A DNA stretch of 64,000 nt from CAZLCC01 sp964570845 (lineage in GTDB: Bacteria > Patescibacteriota > Saccharimonadia > Saccharimonadales > Saccharimonadaceae), in NCBI GenBank assembly GCA_964570845.1, contig CAZMZB010000001.1:1-64000 (forward strand), in the 5' to 3' direction. Positions 26,159 through 33,321 of this stretch are shown here, piece by piece. The notes under the pieces are model-generated. The model was not told the DNA's origin and searched no databases. It saw nothing but the letters and a program-made list of their open reading frames with translations. A program made the translations under genes and the position numbers. Each line of letters opens with the position of its first letter. The first letter of the stretch is position 1.

Positions 26159-26284
26159 TCCCTGACGACCGGCGCAGCCCACTTCCGATTGCGGTTGTCG
26201 ACCCAGTTGGCATTGAGCTTGGCCTTCCGATTGCCGGGATCCCAGTTCACGTACAGCGCGTGCCGCTTCGACTCACCGGGAACC
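26159..26284 (-). repeat. DGR template repeat (TR), 126 nt
   Basis: Read on the minus strand, it matches the last 132 nt of the target gene except at 19 bases, all A in TR, and one 6-nt insertion in VR. Read in the frame of the target it encodes AAC, AAT, AAG and GAC/GAT codons at the variable sites (YVNWDPGNRKAKLNANW and following), the standard design of DGR templates. The last 23 nt (TGGGCTGCGCCGGTCGTCAG plus GGA) are identical in both copies, as expected for the GC-rich IMH region where cDNA priming begins. Confidence 0.97.
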
Positions 26285-26400
26285 TATGCGTTTTCTACCT
26301 TCCAGATCACCAAGTTTAGACGTATCCAAGCTTTGTATATATTTTGAAATATTCTATTTCCAATAGAAAACACGGAGTGCTCATATATTCGCCTGCACAC

Positions 26401-26427
26401 TTTTAATCAAAACTTTTTTGATTAAAA
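26401..26427 (-). repeat. AT-rich hairpin in TR RNA leader
   Basis: TTTTAATCAAAA (26401-26412) and TTTTGATTAAAA (26416-26427) form a perfect 12-bp inverted repeat with a 3-nt loop, about 120 nt upstream of TR in the transcript. It may shape the template RNA for RT/Avd binding. Confidence 0.6.
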
Positions 26428-26511
26428 CCCTGGCAGTATATGCGATAGCTGAGAGATTTCGGTGACTTAAAACTCCTTGAAGCAAAGTACACTAACCTAC
26501 TTTCTAGGTTT

Positions 26512-26520
26512 ATTATAACA
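26512..26520 (-). promoter_or_regulatory. Extended -10 promoter for TR RNA
   Basis: TGTTATAAT on the minus strand is an exact TGnTATAAT extended -10. It lies just after the target gene's terminator. No good -35 is present, since that position falls in the terminator hairpin. The 14 nt TTATTATAACAGAG also occur at the leuS promoter. Confidence 0.55.
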
Positions 26521-26526
26521 GAGCGT

Positions 26527-26555
26527 GAAAAAGGGGCGCGAAATTTCGCGCCCCT
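26527..26555 (-). terminator. Terminator of the DGR target gene
   Basis: A perfect 24-nt palindrome (AGGGGCGCGAAA / TTTCGCGCCCCT, 26532-26555) is followed on the minus strand by five T. It lies 71 nt after the stop codon of the target gene. Confidence 0.85.
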
Positions 26556-26606
26556 GCGGGGCCGGAGAACCAAGGATTTAAAAAACCCAAGGCTCCCCAG
26601 CCCCAA

Positions 26607-26621
26607 GGGAACCAAGTTCCC
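26607..26621 (-). promoter_or_regulatory. Hairpin just downstream of VR
   Basis: GGGAAC-CAA-GTTCCC, a 6-bp stem with 3-nt loop, begins 4 nt after the stop codon and 11 nt after the end of VR. In the Bordetella phage BPP-1 DGR a small GC-rich hairpin/cruciform directly 3' of VR is needed for efficient target recognition, and this is in the same place. Confidence 0.65.
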
Positions 26622-26625
26622 AGTA

Positions 26626-27450
26626 CTACGACTCCCTGACGACCGGCGCAGCCCACCCCCGAAAGCGGCGGCGGTGGACGACCCAGCGGGCATCGAGCCC
26701 GGCCTCCCGACCGCCGGGACCCCAGCGCACGTACAGCGCGTGCCGCCCCGACTCACCGGGAACCATGACGTCGGTGCCTGCCAGGTCCGCCCAGGGGAGG
26801 GTGTCTCCGTCCTGCTCTCGGAAGAGGGCGGTGTGGAGACCGTAGGCGCTCATGACCTCGGTATGAGCCAGGATCTCGCCGGATGCGGCGACCCTCTCTC
26901 TCACCTGCTCCAGGGTGCGTCCCTCCTCGGGCTCCCAGTGGGAGACGAGGTTGAGGCGGACCTGGGTGATGGTCTTCGGGGGGTAGGTCGCCACGTGGCT
27001 CGGCACCAGCATGCAGTGCTGACTGTCGAGTTTGAGCGACTCCCAGCGCCAGTGTCCGGGCTGCTCGCCCATGAACACCCTCCACCACATCTCGATCGTC
27101 TCCTCCAGGGAGCCGAACTCGACGTGGAAGACCAGCAGGTCGGTGACCGACTGCTGGTGGTCACTGACCAGCTTGGGGCGGTAGGCCTCCAGCTCTTTGT
27201 CGCTGAAGTAGCCGTCCCAGTACTGCTGGTTGTAGCGGCAGATCAGTTCGAACTGCTGCTCGAGGGTGAGGAGGAGGGGGGTGAAACGAGCGAACTTGTC
27301 GGTCAACTCGAACTTCCCCTCCAGAACCTCCTGGAGAGCCGCCGTCACGTAGGCAGGGTCAAGCGACCCCTCCAACACGCGACGATCAAGCTCCCACTGC
27401 TTGCGGGCAACTCCGCCCAAAACGTCGTCTGCGACAACGTGCGTCGTCAT
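26626..27450 (-). CDS. DGR-diversified target protein (variable protein)
   Basis: 274 aa, no signal peptide or TM helix. The N-terminal 200 residues are helical, acidic and Trp-rich (two blocks: about 10-130 and 130-215). The last 44 residues are encoded by VR, and the varied positions lie from about residue 233 to 268 (LYVRWGPGG... to FRGWAAPVV), the end of a likely C-type-lectin-like domain. Similar proteins with a WAAPVV-type C-terminus occur as DGR targets in CPR bacteria, from memory. The gene is much richer in GC than its surroundings. Start: ATG 27450, with AGGAG in a hairpin loop. Confidence 0.92.
   Translation of the reverse strand: MTTHVVADDVLGGVARKQWELDRRVLEGSLDPAYVTAALQEVLEGKFELTDKFARFTPLLLTLEQQFELICRYNQQYWDGYFSDKELEAYRPKLVSDHQQSVTDLLVFHVEFGSLEETIEMWWRVFMGEQPGHWRWESLKLDSQHCMLVPSHVATYPPKTITQVRLNLVSHWEPEEGRTLEQVRERVAASGEILAHTEVMSAYGLHTALFREQDGDTLPWADLAGTDVMVPGESGRHALYVRWGPGGREAGLDARWVVHRRRFRGWAAPVVRES
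26633..26764 (-). repeat. DGR variable repeat (VR), 132 nt
   Basis: The C-terminal end of the target gene. Differences from TR in frame are: AAG to GGG, AAC to CGC, GAT to GGT, AAT to GGT, AAG to GAG, AAG to GGG, AAT to GAT, AAC to CGC, GAC to GTC, AAC to CAC, AAT to TTT, AAG to GGG, plus an added CGCCGC. All 19 substituted bases are A in TR; about 99 non-A positions are unchanged. Confidence 0.97.
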
Positions 27451-27470
27451 ATGACAACTCCTTTGTCATA
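27450..27470 (-). promoter_or_regulatory. Shine-Dalgarno in a hairpin loop at target gene start
   Basis: On the minus strand TATGACAA-AGGAG-TTGTCATA is a perfect 8-bp stem with the Shine-Dalgarno AGGAG as the 5-nt loop. The last stem base is the A of the ATG start codon. This could expose or guard the ribosome binding site. Confidence 0.75.
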
Positions 27471-27518
27471 AAAAATCAGTCTGTCATCCACACTATTTGC
27501 GTGGCAGAATGATTTAAC

Positions 27519-27566
27519 TTGAGAACAGCGTTTTAAAGCAAAGTAGCTCCAAAACGCCATTCTCAA
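27519..27566 (-). promoter_or_regulatory. Long hairpin in the target gene 5' leader
   Basis: TTGAGAACAGCGTTTT (27519-27534) and AAAACGCCATTCTCAA (27551-27566) pair over 16 positions with a 2-nt internal mismatch and a 16-nt loop. It is central in the predicted leader of about 155 nt. Confidence 0.7.
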
Positions 27567-27611
27567 TATCACAACAAAAGTCGTAGCTATACTATTAAGG
27601 TACAGTTACTA

Positions 27612-27640
27612 ATTATACTCTAGTATTTATAAAATGTCAA
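27612..27640 (-). promoter_or_regulatory. Consensus sigma-70 promoter of the DGR target gene
   Basis: TTGACA (27640-27635), 17-nt spacer, TATAAT (27617-27612) on the minus strand: both hexamers match consensus exactly. Start of transcription about 27605. It predicts strong expression of the variable protein, checked at the level of the leader hairpins. Confidence 0.85.
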
Positions 27641-27670
27641 TACTACTTCCATAGATTTATGTCAAATTTG

Positions 27671-27710
27671 TGATATAATTTATTAAACTTAATTCGGGTG
27701 GAGTAAAGGA
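27671..27710 (+). promoter_or_regulatory. Acyltransferase gene promoter and RBS
   Basis: TGATATAAT at 27671-27679 is an exact extended -10. AAAGGA about 8 nt before the ATG at 27717 is the Shine-Dalgarno. It is back-to-back with the target gene promoter. Confidence 0.65.
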
Positions 27711-27716
27711 AATAAT

Positions 27717-28478
27717 ATGAGCCGTCCAGAGCTAGTAGTTGAGAATGCCGACGCGGTGTATGATTATTACGCCAACAGAGAGCCTAATTCAAAAACAGCC
27801 CATACCCTACACTATATATTTGGAAAAGTATATCGTCCTGAAGTTCACTTCGAAGAAGGCGCTGCTGAAGCAATCGAAACCCACTTAGAAGAAAAAGGGA
27901 ACCTTATTTGGGCTTCAACTCACGAGCTTTTTCATGATCAATTTATTATGGCTGCACTTGCAGAGCGCTATCGGGAGTTACAAAAACTGCGCGCCAACAC
28001 CGTTATTCTCGGCAAAGTACCTCTTTTCAAAGCACCAATCCCAGGTCTTCGCCCTATACTAGATAGTTTTGGAGCAATCCCTACTTTCCGATCAAAAGAC
28101 ATCGCAAAAGAAGGTGGCGACCCCACTACAACTAGAGATCGAGCGACCAAATTACTCGTGGCAACTGCTATAAAACACATCGATGTCGGTCGAAACCTGG
28201 CAATTTATCCCGAAGGAACTCGTGGAAGCAATCCTGAAAAAGTACAAAAAATTCGCTCTGGTATTGGTCATATCGCCTGCGGAACTGCCAATCCAGACAA
28301 TATCCTCATCATGCCCTCTGCCACCAATTATCATAATGGTGATCGTAAATTTACTCCAACAGTATATATAGGCCAGCCTTTTGAGGTAGCCGCTTCGCCG
28401 TCAGAGGTGGTTGATGACGTTAAAGAGAAGTTGCAACACTGCGTTGATGAAGTGAATGCTCTAGCATCTTCTTCCTAG
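27717..28478 (+). CDS. PlsC-like glycerol-phosphate/lysophospholipid acyltransferase
   Basis: 253 aa. THELFHD (about 68-74) gives the catalytic H-x4-D (His69, Asp74), and IYPEGTRG near residue 165 is the EGTR phosphate-binding motif of the LPLAT family. No strong TM helix is seen; these enzymes are often peripheral. It transfers an acyl chain onto a (lyso)phospholipid precursor. CPR bacteria commonly lack fatty-acid synthesis and may use such enzymes to remodel host lipids; this is inference. The 3' end overlaps the convergent 73-aa gene by 4 nt. Confidence 0.85.
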   Translation: MSRPELVVENADAVYDYYANREPNSKTAHTLHYIFGKVYRPEVHFEEGAAEAIETHLEEKGNLIWASTHELFHDQFIMAALAERYRELQKLRANTVILGKVPLFKAPIPGLRPILDSFGAIPTFRSKDIAKEGGDPTTTRDRATKLLVATAIKHIDVGRNLAIYPEGTRGSNPEKVQKIRSGIGHIACGTANPDNILIMPSATNYHNGDRKFTPTVYIGQPFEVAASPSEVVDDVKEKLQHCVDEVNALASSS

Positions 28479-28696
28479 ATATCGGTAAGCTTTGAAACTA
28501 CATACGCCACTATACCTAAGCAAAGTGGATAAATAAAAAATAACCAAATAAAAGAGATAGCATTGGTATCCTTAGGATGTTTCACAAAATCATACCAAGT
28601 GCTAATACCTAGCTTTGTGGCTATAAAATTAAGCAAAATAGCAACTATTAAAATGCTGAGCCCAAGAATAAAGATAAAAGCTATCTTTGTAATCAT
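28475..28696 (-). CDS. Small membrane protein, two TM helices
   Basis: 73 aa, two hydrophobic helices (about 2-27 and 48-68) with a short polar loop between them. Convergent 4-nt overlap with the acyltransferase. The tRNA-Gln gene lies 25 nt upstream on the same strand. Function unknown. Confidence 0.55.
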   Translation of the reverse strand: MITKIAFIFILGLSILIVAILLNFIATKLGISTWYDFVKHPKDTNAISFIWLFFIYPLCLGIVAYVVSKLTDI

Positions 28697-28721
28697 ATCT
28701 TCTATTATATACTATGCCTCT

Positions 28722-28795
28722 TGGCTGGGGATGAGGGATTCGAACCCCCGATCATGGGACCAGAACCCACTGCCTTACCGCTTGGCTAATCCCCA
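28722..28795 (-). tRNA. tRNA-Gln (CUG anticodon)
   Basis: The minus strand folds into a full cloverleaf: acceptor TGGGGAT/ATCCCCA, D-arm GCC...GGC, anticodon arm GTGGG-TTCTGGT-CCCAT with anticodon CTG, T-arm with GGTTCGAAT. The discriminator is G and the 3' CCA is encoded (28724-28722). Gln is set by CTG and by similarity to known tRNA-Gln. Confidence 0.93.
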
Positions 28796-28866
28796 ATAAT
28801 ATAACAGAGTTATTGTATCAAATTAACACAACCTCCTCCAATATAAACAGCAGGGGAGAGTGATAA

Positions 28867-31800
28867 CTAGTCTTGACCCGAACGTTTTCGAGCAGCAAAC
28901 ACCCATGCTGCACCACCCGCAATTACCACCCCGGTAATTGTTAGGGCAGCAGGCACCCAAGATGCCCCGTCAGTCGATTTCTCCTCTTCGCCCTCGGGGT
29001 TGGAATTATCTTTATCGTCCTCTTTATCTACCCCTGTATCACCTGTAGACTCTCGCCTATTTTCATTAGTATTCTCTCCTTGAGAGGCTGAACTTTCTGC
29101 TTCTCCTTGAATTAATTGCGACTCATCTGAAGAGATATTCTGGGAAGAGTTGTTGCTGCTACCACCCGAAGAGTTTGAACTTGATGATGAAGATGAAGAG
29201 CCGCCTCCTGCACTAGAAGGAGTCTTTTTATTCTCAACAGTAACGATAACACCGGAAGAAGTAGTTACGTTATTGACTTCGTCTCGCGCAACTGCCGTAA
29301 GCGTATAGTTACCATTACTAACGTTGGTGCTATTCCACGTTATCTCATAGGATGGCGTTGTGATTTCACTACCGATATTTTCGCCATTTACTTTGAACTG
29401 TACCCCTGTGACACCTTCATTATCGTCAGCCGTCGCACTAATAGTAACCGACTTTCCACTAATAGTACTCCCATTAACAGGGTTTGTAATTGCAATTGTT
29501 GGTGCTTCCGCATCAATATTCCAAGTGAAATTAGCTGGTGAAGGGTCAACGTTGCCCGCTTCATCAATAGCATGCACCACGAAAGTATGAGATCCTGGAC
29601 TTAAATCCGTATAGTTTTTAGGACTTGTACATGAACTATAGCCCAAACCGTCTATCTGACATTCAAATGTTCCTGGTTCATTAGAGGTAAATTCAAAAGT
29701 AGCATTTTGATTGTTAGTCAGATTGTCCGGGTGAGAAGTGATGGTAGTATTAGGTGCGGTGTTATCTACCGTCACTGTTATGCCGTCTGCTGTAGCAGCG
29801 TTATCGGCCGCATCTCTAGCAGTGGCCGTCAGAGTGTATTCGCCATCAGGAACTTCCGTCGTATCCCAGTCAACGGTATATGGCTCTGAAGTATCCTCGC
29901 TACCGATATTAACGCAGTTATCCGGGCAGCCACGCTTGAACTGTACACCGACAACATCTGTATCATCTCCGGCTTCGGCTTCTAGTGCTATAGTGCCCCG
30001 AACAAGTACACCATCCTCTGGGGCAGTTATTTCAACAGTAGGGTCAGTGGTATCAGGAACCTCAAATACTATATCCACCCAATAGTTAGAGCCCATAAAG
30101 GCAGGGGTATCAGGCATAACTCCGCCATCTCCATAGTGATATACAGCATTTGGTCCGTCTTCGCCATCAGCTAGTGCACGTAGAGGATAGTTTGTGAAAG
30201 CATTTGAAGAAAAGTAGCCTATATCCCTTGAGAACCTACCACTTTGGGTGTGATAAGAGACAATGTATGTAGTATCCGCTTCAATACTAACCGGTTCCGC
30301 AAAGAGTGCTTCTTGCCATCCGGAAGCGGTTTCGTTGGTAAACGTTACCTGAGCAAGTCTTGTTCCATCAACCGACCACAATGAACCAACGTGTGTACCG
30401 GTATTAGCTACCCCTTTATGAAAACGCACCCCTAGCACTTCTCCGGCCACTGCACTGCGAAACTTTAGCCCTACCTCTAGCGGATCTGTATCCAGCACCT
30501 CTTCATTGGGTACCACGGAGTTGTTCCATATACTTCTAGCAATAGCTTGATCATTTTCTACCGTTACCATAACGTCCTCTGAGGTGGTCGTGTTACCTAG
30601 GTTATCCCGTGCGACTGCAGTTAAAGTATACGTCCCGTTGTCAATGAGAGTGGTATCCCATTCAGCACTAAAAGGGAAAGTGGTATCTTCACTACCAAGA
30701 TTATTACCATTGACCTTAAACTGAACTCCAGCTATATCCTCATCATCCTCCGCATTAGCCACAATGTTCACCATACCTGCAACAGTTGCCTCGTTCGATG
30801 GCGACGTGATACTAACTGTTGGATTACCAGAACTACCCTCTCCCCACCATACGTTAGTAGGGGTACGATAACCAATAGGCTCTTCATCAGGTGGATTACA
30901 GGCCCCCACAGTACAGTGACCATTATTATCAATGCTGTATTCCGAACCATGAAGGTTGTTATTATGTGCCGTATGCTCACCAAAACCGAACTCATTACCA
31001 AAACTATTATTTACCACATTGCGTTCGTATAGGTTATTCTCTCCACCAGACAGGCTCCATAAAAGATCAGCAGAATTAGTAAAGGCTAGACCGTTGTTAT
31101 AAAAAGTATTATTTCTAAACGTCAGATTTGATCGCTCGGTACCCCCAGTACCTAAGTTGCCAATTCGCATAAAATTTTGTTCATCCCTTACCAAGTTATT
31201 TTCAAACAATAAACTGTTATCACTCCCTGCATGTATATAAGGACCTGACCCCCCTGTTGCTGATATATTGCCTTCAGCGTCTTCCCAATAGCCATTGTGG
31301 TGCATATAGTTATTGGTAATCTGTGTATTTGGCCCGTTATAACCCACCTGAAGATCATCAGAATGCTCATTTGAGCCGGGCGTAGCAGCCACATAAGAGA
31401 TTTCATTACGATCAATAACAATATCTTCGTATCCTGAACCAAGTTGTATGCCATCTCCAGCAATATGATGGATATAGTTGCGTTCTATTTTGAGTCGATC
31501 CCCTGAAAAAGCCCTGATACCGTAGCCAGTATTGCCGGAGTCATCTGAGTTAGTCCAAGCAATTTCATTATCTCGAACTGTAATGTCGGCATTATGGAAG
31601 GTAGTACAGTTACTTGGGTCACAAGGGTTAGGAATAAATACTAACTGGTCAAAAACCCTATTGCTTTTGGTACCCCCAATTTTTGATTTCTCAATAGTTA
31701 TATTTTTCGAATCCCTAATGACTGTTGATGTAAATCGTGCTTGTTTTAATACAATATTCACAGAATCGAGAATCCTGATATGATTCATTGAGCCACCATT

Positions 31801-32097
31801 CGTACCAATATACACAGGTTCAGGACTCTCAATCCTATCAATCACTACTTCGTCATCAATAGCTGCAATGACACAGACATTATGACCTTCAGATATTTCA
31901 TCGATTATTCCACTAGCAGTAGTCACATTAACTGCGTCAGGCTCACACCCCAATGGATACGGAGGACGCTCAGTCGCAGCTAAAAGAATCGTGGTATGGT
32001 TAAATAAGTAAAAACTAAGTAAAGCAACAGTAGCAGCTAAAAACAGTATATGCTTTTTACGCGCAATAAGCTTAATCTTCACCCCTCCGCTATGCAT
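28867..32097 (-). CDS. Large surface protein: beta-helix, Ig-like repeats, DUF4082, C-terminal anchor
   Basis: 1076 aa. N-terminal signal/TM (about 15-40); right-handed parallel beta-helix (about 90-400) rich in Asn ladders and turns; Ig-like domain with SITSPSNEATV (about 425-515); DUF4082-type domain (about 520-690, ending WVDIVFEVP); a second Ig-like domain starting VEITAPEDGV (about 695-785); a domain with TTITSHPDNLT (about 790-870, Cys pair); a third Ig-like domain (about 880-965); Ser-rich, then acidic linker; one TM helix (about 1045-1068) and a KRSGQD tail. It should cover the surface as an adhesin or a polysaccharide-binding protein. There is no LPxTG motif. Monocistronic. Confidence 0.88.
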   Translation of the reverse strand: MHSGGVKIKLIARKKHILFLAATVALLSFYLFNHTTILLAATERPPYPLGCEPDAVNVTTASGIIDEISEGHNVCVIAAIDDEVVIDRIESPEPVYIGTNGGSMNHIRILDSVNIVLKQARFTSTVIRDSKNITIEKSKIGGTKSNRVFDQLVFIPNPCDPSNCTTFHNADITVRDNEIAWTNSDDSGNTGYGIRAFSGDRLKIERNYIHHIAGDGIQLGSGYEDIVIDRNEISYVAATPGSNEHSDDLQVGYNGPNTQITNNYMHHNGYWEDAEGNISATGGSGPYIHAGSDNSLLFENNLVRDEQNFMRIGNLGTGGTERSNLTFRNNTFYNNGLAFTNSADLLWSLSGGENNLYERNVVNNSFGNEFGFGEHTAHNNNLHGSEYSIDNNGHCTVGACNPPDEEPIGYRTPTNVWWGEGSSGNPTVSITSPSNEATVAGMVNIVANAEDDEDIAGVQFKVNGNNLGSEDTTFPFSAEWDTTLIDNGTYTLTAVARDNLGNTTTSEDVMVTVENDQAIARSIWNNSVVPNEEVLDTDPLEVGLKFRSAVAGEVLGVRFHKGVANTGTHVGSLWSVDGTRLAQVTFTNETASGWQEALFAEPVSIEADTTYIVSYHTQSGRFSRDIGYFSSNAFTNYPLRALADGEDGPNAVYHYGDGGVMPDTPAFMGSNYWVDIVFEVPDTTDPTVEITAPEDGVLVRGTIALEAEAGDDTDVVGVQFKRGCPDNCVNIGSEDTSEPYTVDWDTTEVPDGEYTLTATARDAADNAATADGITVTVDNTAPNTTITSHPDNLTNNQNATFEFTSNEPGTFECQIDGLGYSSCTSPKNYTDLSPGSHTFVVHAIDEAGNVDPSPANFTWNIDAEAPTIAITNPVNGSTISGKSVTISATADDNEGVTGVQFKVNGENIGSEITTPSYEITWNSTNVSNGNYTLTAVARDEVNNVTTSSGVIVTVENKKTPSSAGGGSSSSSSSSNSSGGSSNNSSQNISSDESQLIQGEAESSASQGENTNENRRESTGDTGVDKEDDKDNSNPEGEEEKSTDGASWVPAALTITGVVIAGGAAWVFAARKRSGQD

Positions 32098-32246
32098 TCC
32101 TAAATTTCCTAAGGTAGTACCTGTTTATATTTTATATATTACTTATGGTATACAATGAGTATAATACAATTACTTAATAATGATAAATTCGCTGCTCTCT
32201 CAACTCTATTAACATTCACTAACTCGCTAAAACTGTGGATTTCTAG

Positions 32247-32304
32247 TTGACAAATCACATAAGCGAGAGCATTATAAGACTATTATTAACCATAATAGGA
32301 GGGG
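32247..32304 (+). promoter_or_regulatory. Promoter and RBS of the HdeD-like gene
   Basis: TTGACA at 32247-32252 is followed 17 nt later by CATTAT (32270-32275, partly overlapping TTATAA). AGGAGGGG at 32297-32304 precedes the ATG at 32310. A longer frame starting at the TTG at 32247 is ruled out since it begins in the -35 box. Confidence 0.65.
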
Positions 32305-32309
32305 AAAGA

Positions 32310-32864
32310 ATGGCTAAAAAGGATAGTCAATTCGCATCAAACTTCTGGTGGGCATTAACATTAAGGGGAATCGCTGCAATTATCTTCGGTATTGTGGCTG
32401 TATTCTGGCCAGGACTAACACTGATCACGCTAGTGTACCTATTTGGTGCATTTATTTTAGTGAGCGGTATCATTAGTATCATCCAAGGAGTTGCAGCAAT
32501 TCGCAAAGCACACTCTTCTTGGATTCTAACGCTAATTGTTGGATTGATAGAACTTGGTATCGGTGTATATTTACTCCGTCATCCAACCGTTGCTTTTGCA
32601 ACTATTGTTCTGCTGATCGGTCTTGTGCTTATCGCTCGTGGTGTTATCGAGGGTGTTGGTACATTTGTCGATAAAGGTGCCGATGCGACTGAGAAAACAC
32701 TTGTGGCGATTGCTTCTATCGCCGCAGTTATTGTTGGTGTCATTGTGCTGTTGCAACCAGCGGCAGCTGGCGTTACATTCGTATGGATCGTTGGTCTTTA
32801 CGCTTTGATTACCGGGCCAATCATGGTGGCTCTTTCGGTTGATGGAAGAAAGTTAACGAGCTAA
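32310..32864 (+). CDS. HdeD/DUF308-family membrane protein
   Basis: 184 aa, six TM helices in three hairpins, with the repeated pattern R-G-x2-AIIFGI-x-A-x-F-WPG typical of DUF308/HdeD. E. coli HdeD is linked to acid resistance at high density, but the biochemical role is unknown. The start ATG 32310 is set by the Shine-Dalgarno. Transcribed alone, divergent from the large surface protein, and ended by a hairpin shared with the Fur-family gene. Confidence 0.85.
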   Translation: MAKKDSQFASNFWWALTLRGIAAIIFGIVAVFWPGLTLITLVYLFGAFILVSGIISIIQGVAAIRKAHSSWILTLIVGLIELGIGVYLLRHPTVAFATIVLLIGLVLIARGVIEGVGTFVDKGADATEKTLVAIASIAAVIVGVIVLLQPAAAGVTFVWIVGLYALITGPIMVALSVDGRKLTS

Positions 32865-32877
32865 GTTCTATAAACTA

Positions 32878-32916
32878 AATAACACACTCTTTTGATGCGG
32901 GAGTGTGTTATTTTTT
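32878..32916. terminator. Terminator shared by the HdeD-like gene and Fur-family gene
   Basis: AATAACACACTC (32878-32889) and GAGTGTGTTATT (32901-32912) form a 12-bp stem with six T on the plus strand. The stop codon of the convergent Fur-family gene (32908-32910) lies in the 3' arm. Confidence 0.8.
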
Positions 32917-33321
32917 GCACTCAAAACAATAGCCTCGAATTTCAAGCTGGTGGCTGGTTGGAGACACCCTATTTTCCACCGCAACTTTGTGTATGCGCTT
33001 CTCAAGAAATTCATCTTTGATAGGGATAATGGTGCTACATTTAATGCACGTAATGTGATGGTGGTGTTGATGAAATGTATCACTTAGTTCAATCTTGTAT
33101 TTCCAGCCAATATGGATACGATGGACAATATTCAGCTGCTCAAACAACTGTATGGTTCTATATATGCTTGCCCTATCTACCTCTCCTCCCAATCCCTCGA
33201 CAAGGTCATGCATTGACTGTGGCTTTTTATCATACAAATAAGTAAATAAAATTTTTCTGGGAGTTGTCACGCTATACCCGCTACTCCGTAGAATTTTCTC
33301 CAGTTGTTGCACATTTTCCAT
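32908..33321 (-). CDS. Fur-family metalloregulator
   Basis: 137 aa from ATG 33321 (MENVQQLEK); upstream in-frame ATGs lie in the promoter. Winged helix: SVTTPRKILFTYLYD with DRASIYRTIQLF as recognition helix. Metal ligands: FHQHHHHITCIKC, with the His run and the CxxC, and the C-terminal CFEC motif, giving the structural Zn(Cys)4 site. Fur, Zur, PerR and Mur subtypes cannot be told apart by eye. It faces the ATPase/PLP-enzyme pair across a symmetrical promoter and most likely controls both. Confidence 0.9.
   Translation of the reverse strand: MENVQQLEKILRSSGYSVTTPRKILFTYLYDKKPQSMHDLVEGLGGEVDRASIYRTIQLFEQLNIVHRIHIGWKYKIELSDTFHQHHHHITCIKCSTIIPIKDEFLEKRIHKVAVENRVSPTSHQLEIRGYCFECKK

Larger units (their letters stand above)
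26106..26505 (-). ncRNA. Inferred DGR template (TR) RNA
   Basis: The extent is inferred: an extended -10 (TGTTATAAT, reading 26520-26512) predicts a start near 26505, and the avd/TR hairpin predicts an end near 26106, giving about 400 nt. The RNA would hold a 12-bp AT hairpin (26401-26427), then TR (26284 to 26159). DGR RTs copy TR RNA into mutagenised cDNA that replaces VR. No protein is expected, although TR keeps the reading frame of VR. Confidence 0.6.

Noticed and set aside
26159..26284. TR as a decayed duplicate (pseudogene) of the target's 3' end
   Set aside because: Random decay would hit all bases. Differences are confined to adenines of this copy and an RT and Avd are adjacent.
26403..26756. 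117-codon minus-strand frame across the VR and its terminator
   Set aside because: It is out of frame with the 274-aa target gene. TR/VR codon logic (AAC/AAT/AAG sites) fits only the target frame.
26674..27471. 265-codon plus-strand frame opposite the target gene
   Set aside because: Long antisense frames are common in GC-rich genes. No Shine-Dalgarno or promoter serves it, while the minus strand has a consensus promoter, SD and terminator.
28563..28799. 78-codon plus-strand frame
   Set aside because: Its end is the reverse complement of tRNA-Gln, a well-known source of false frames.
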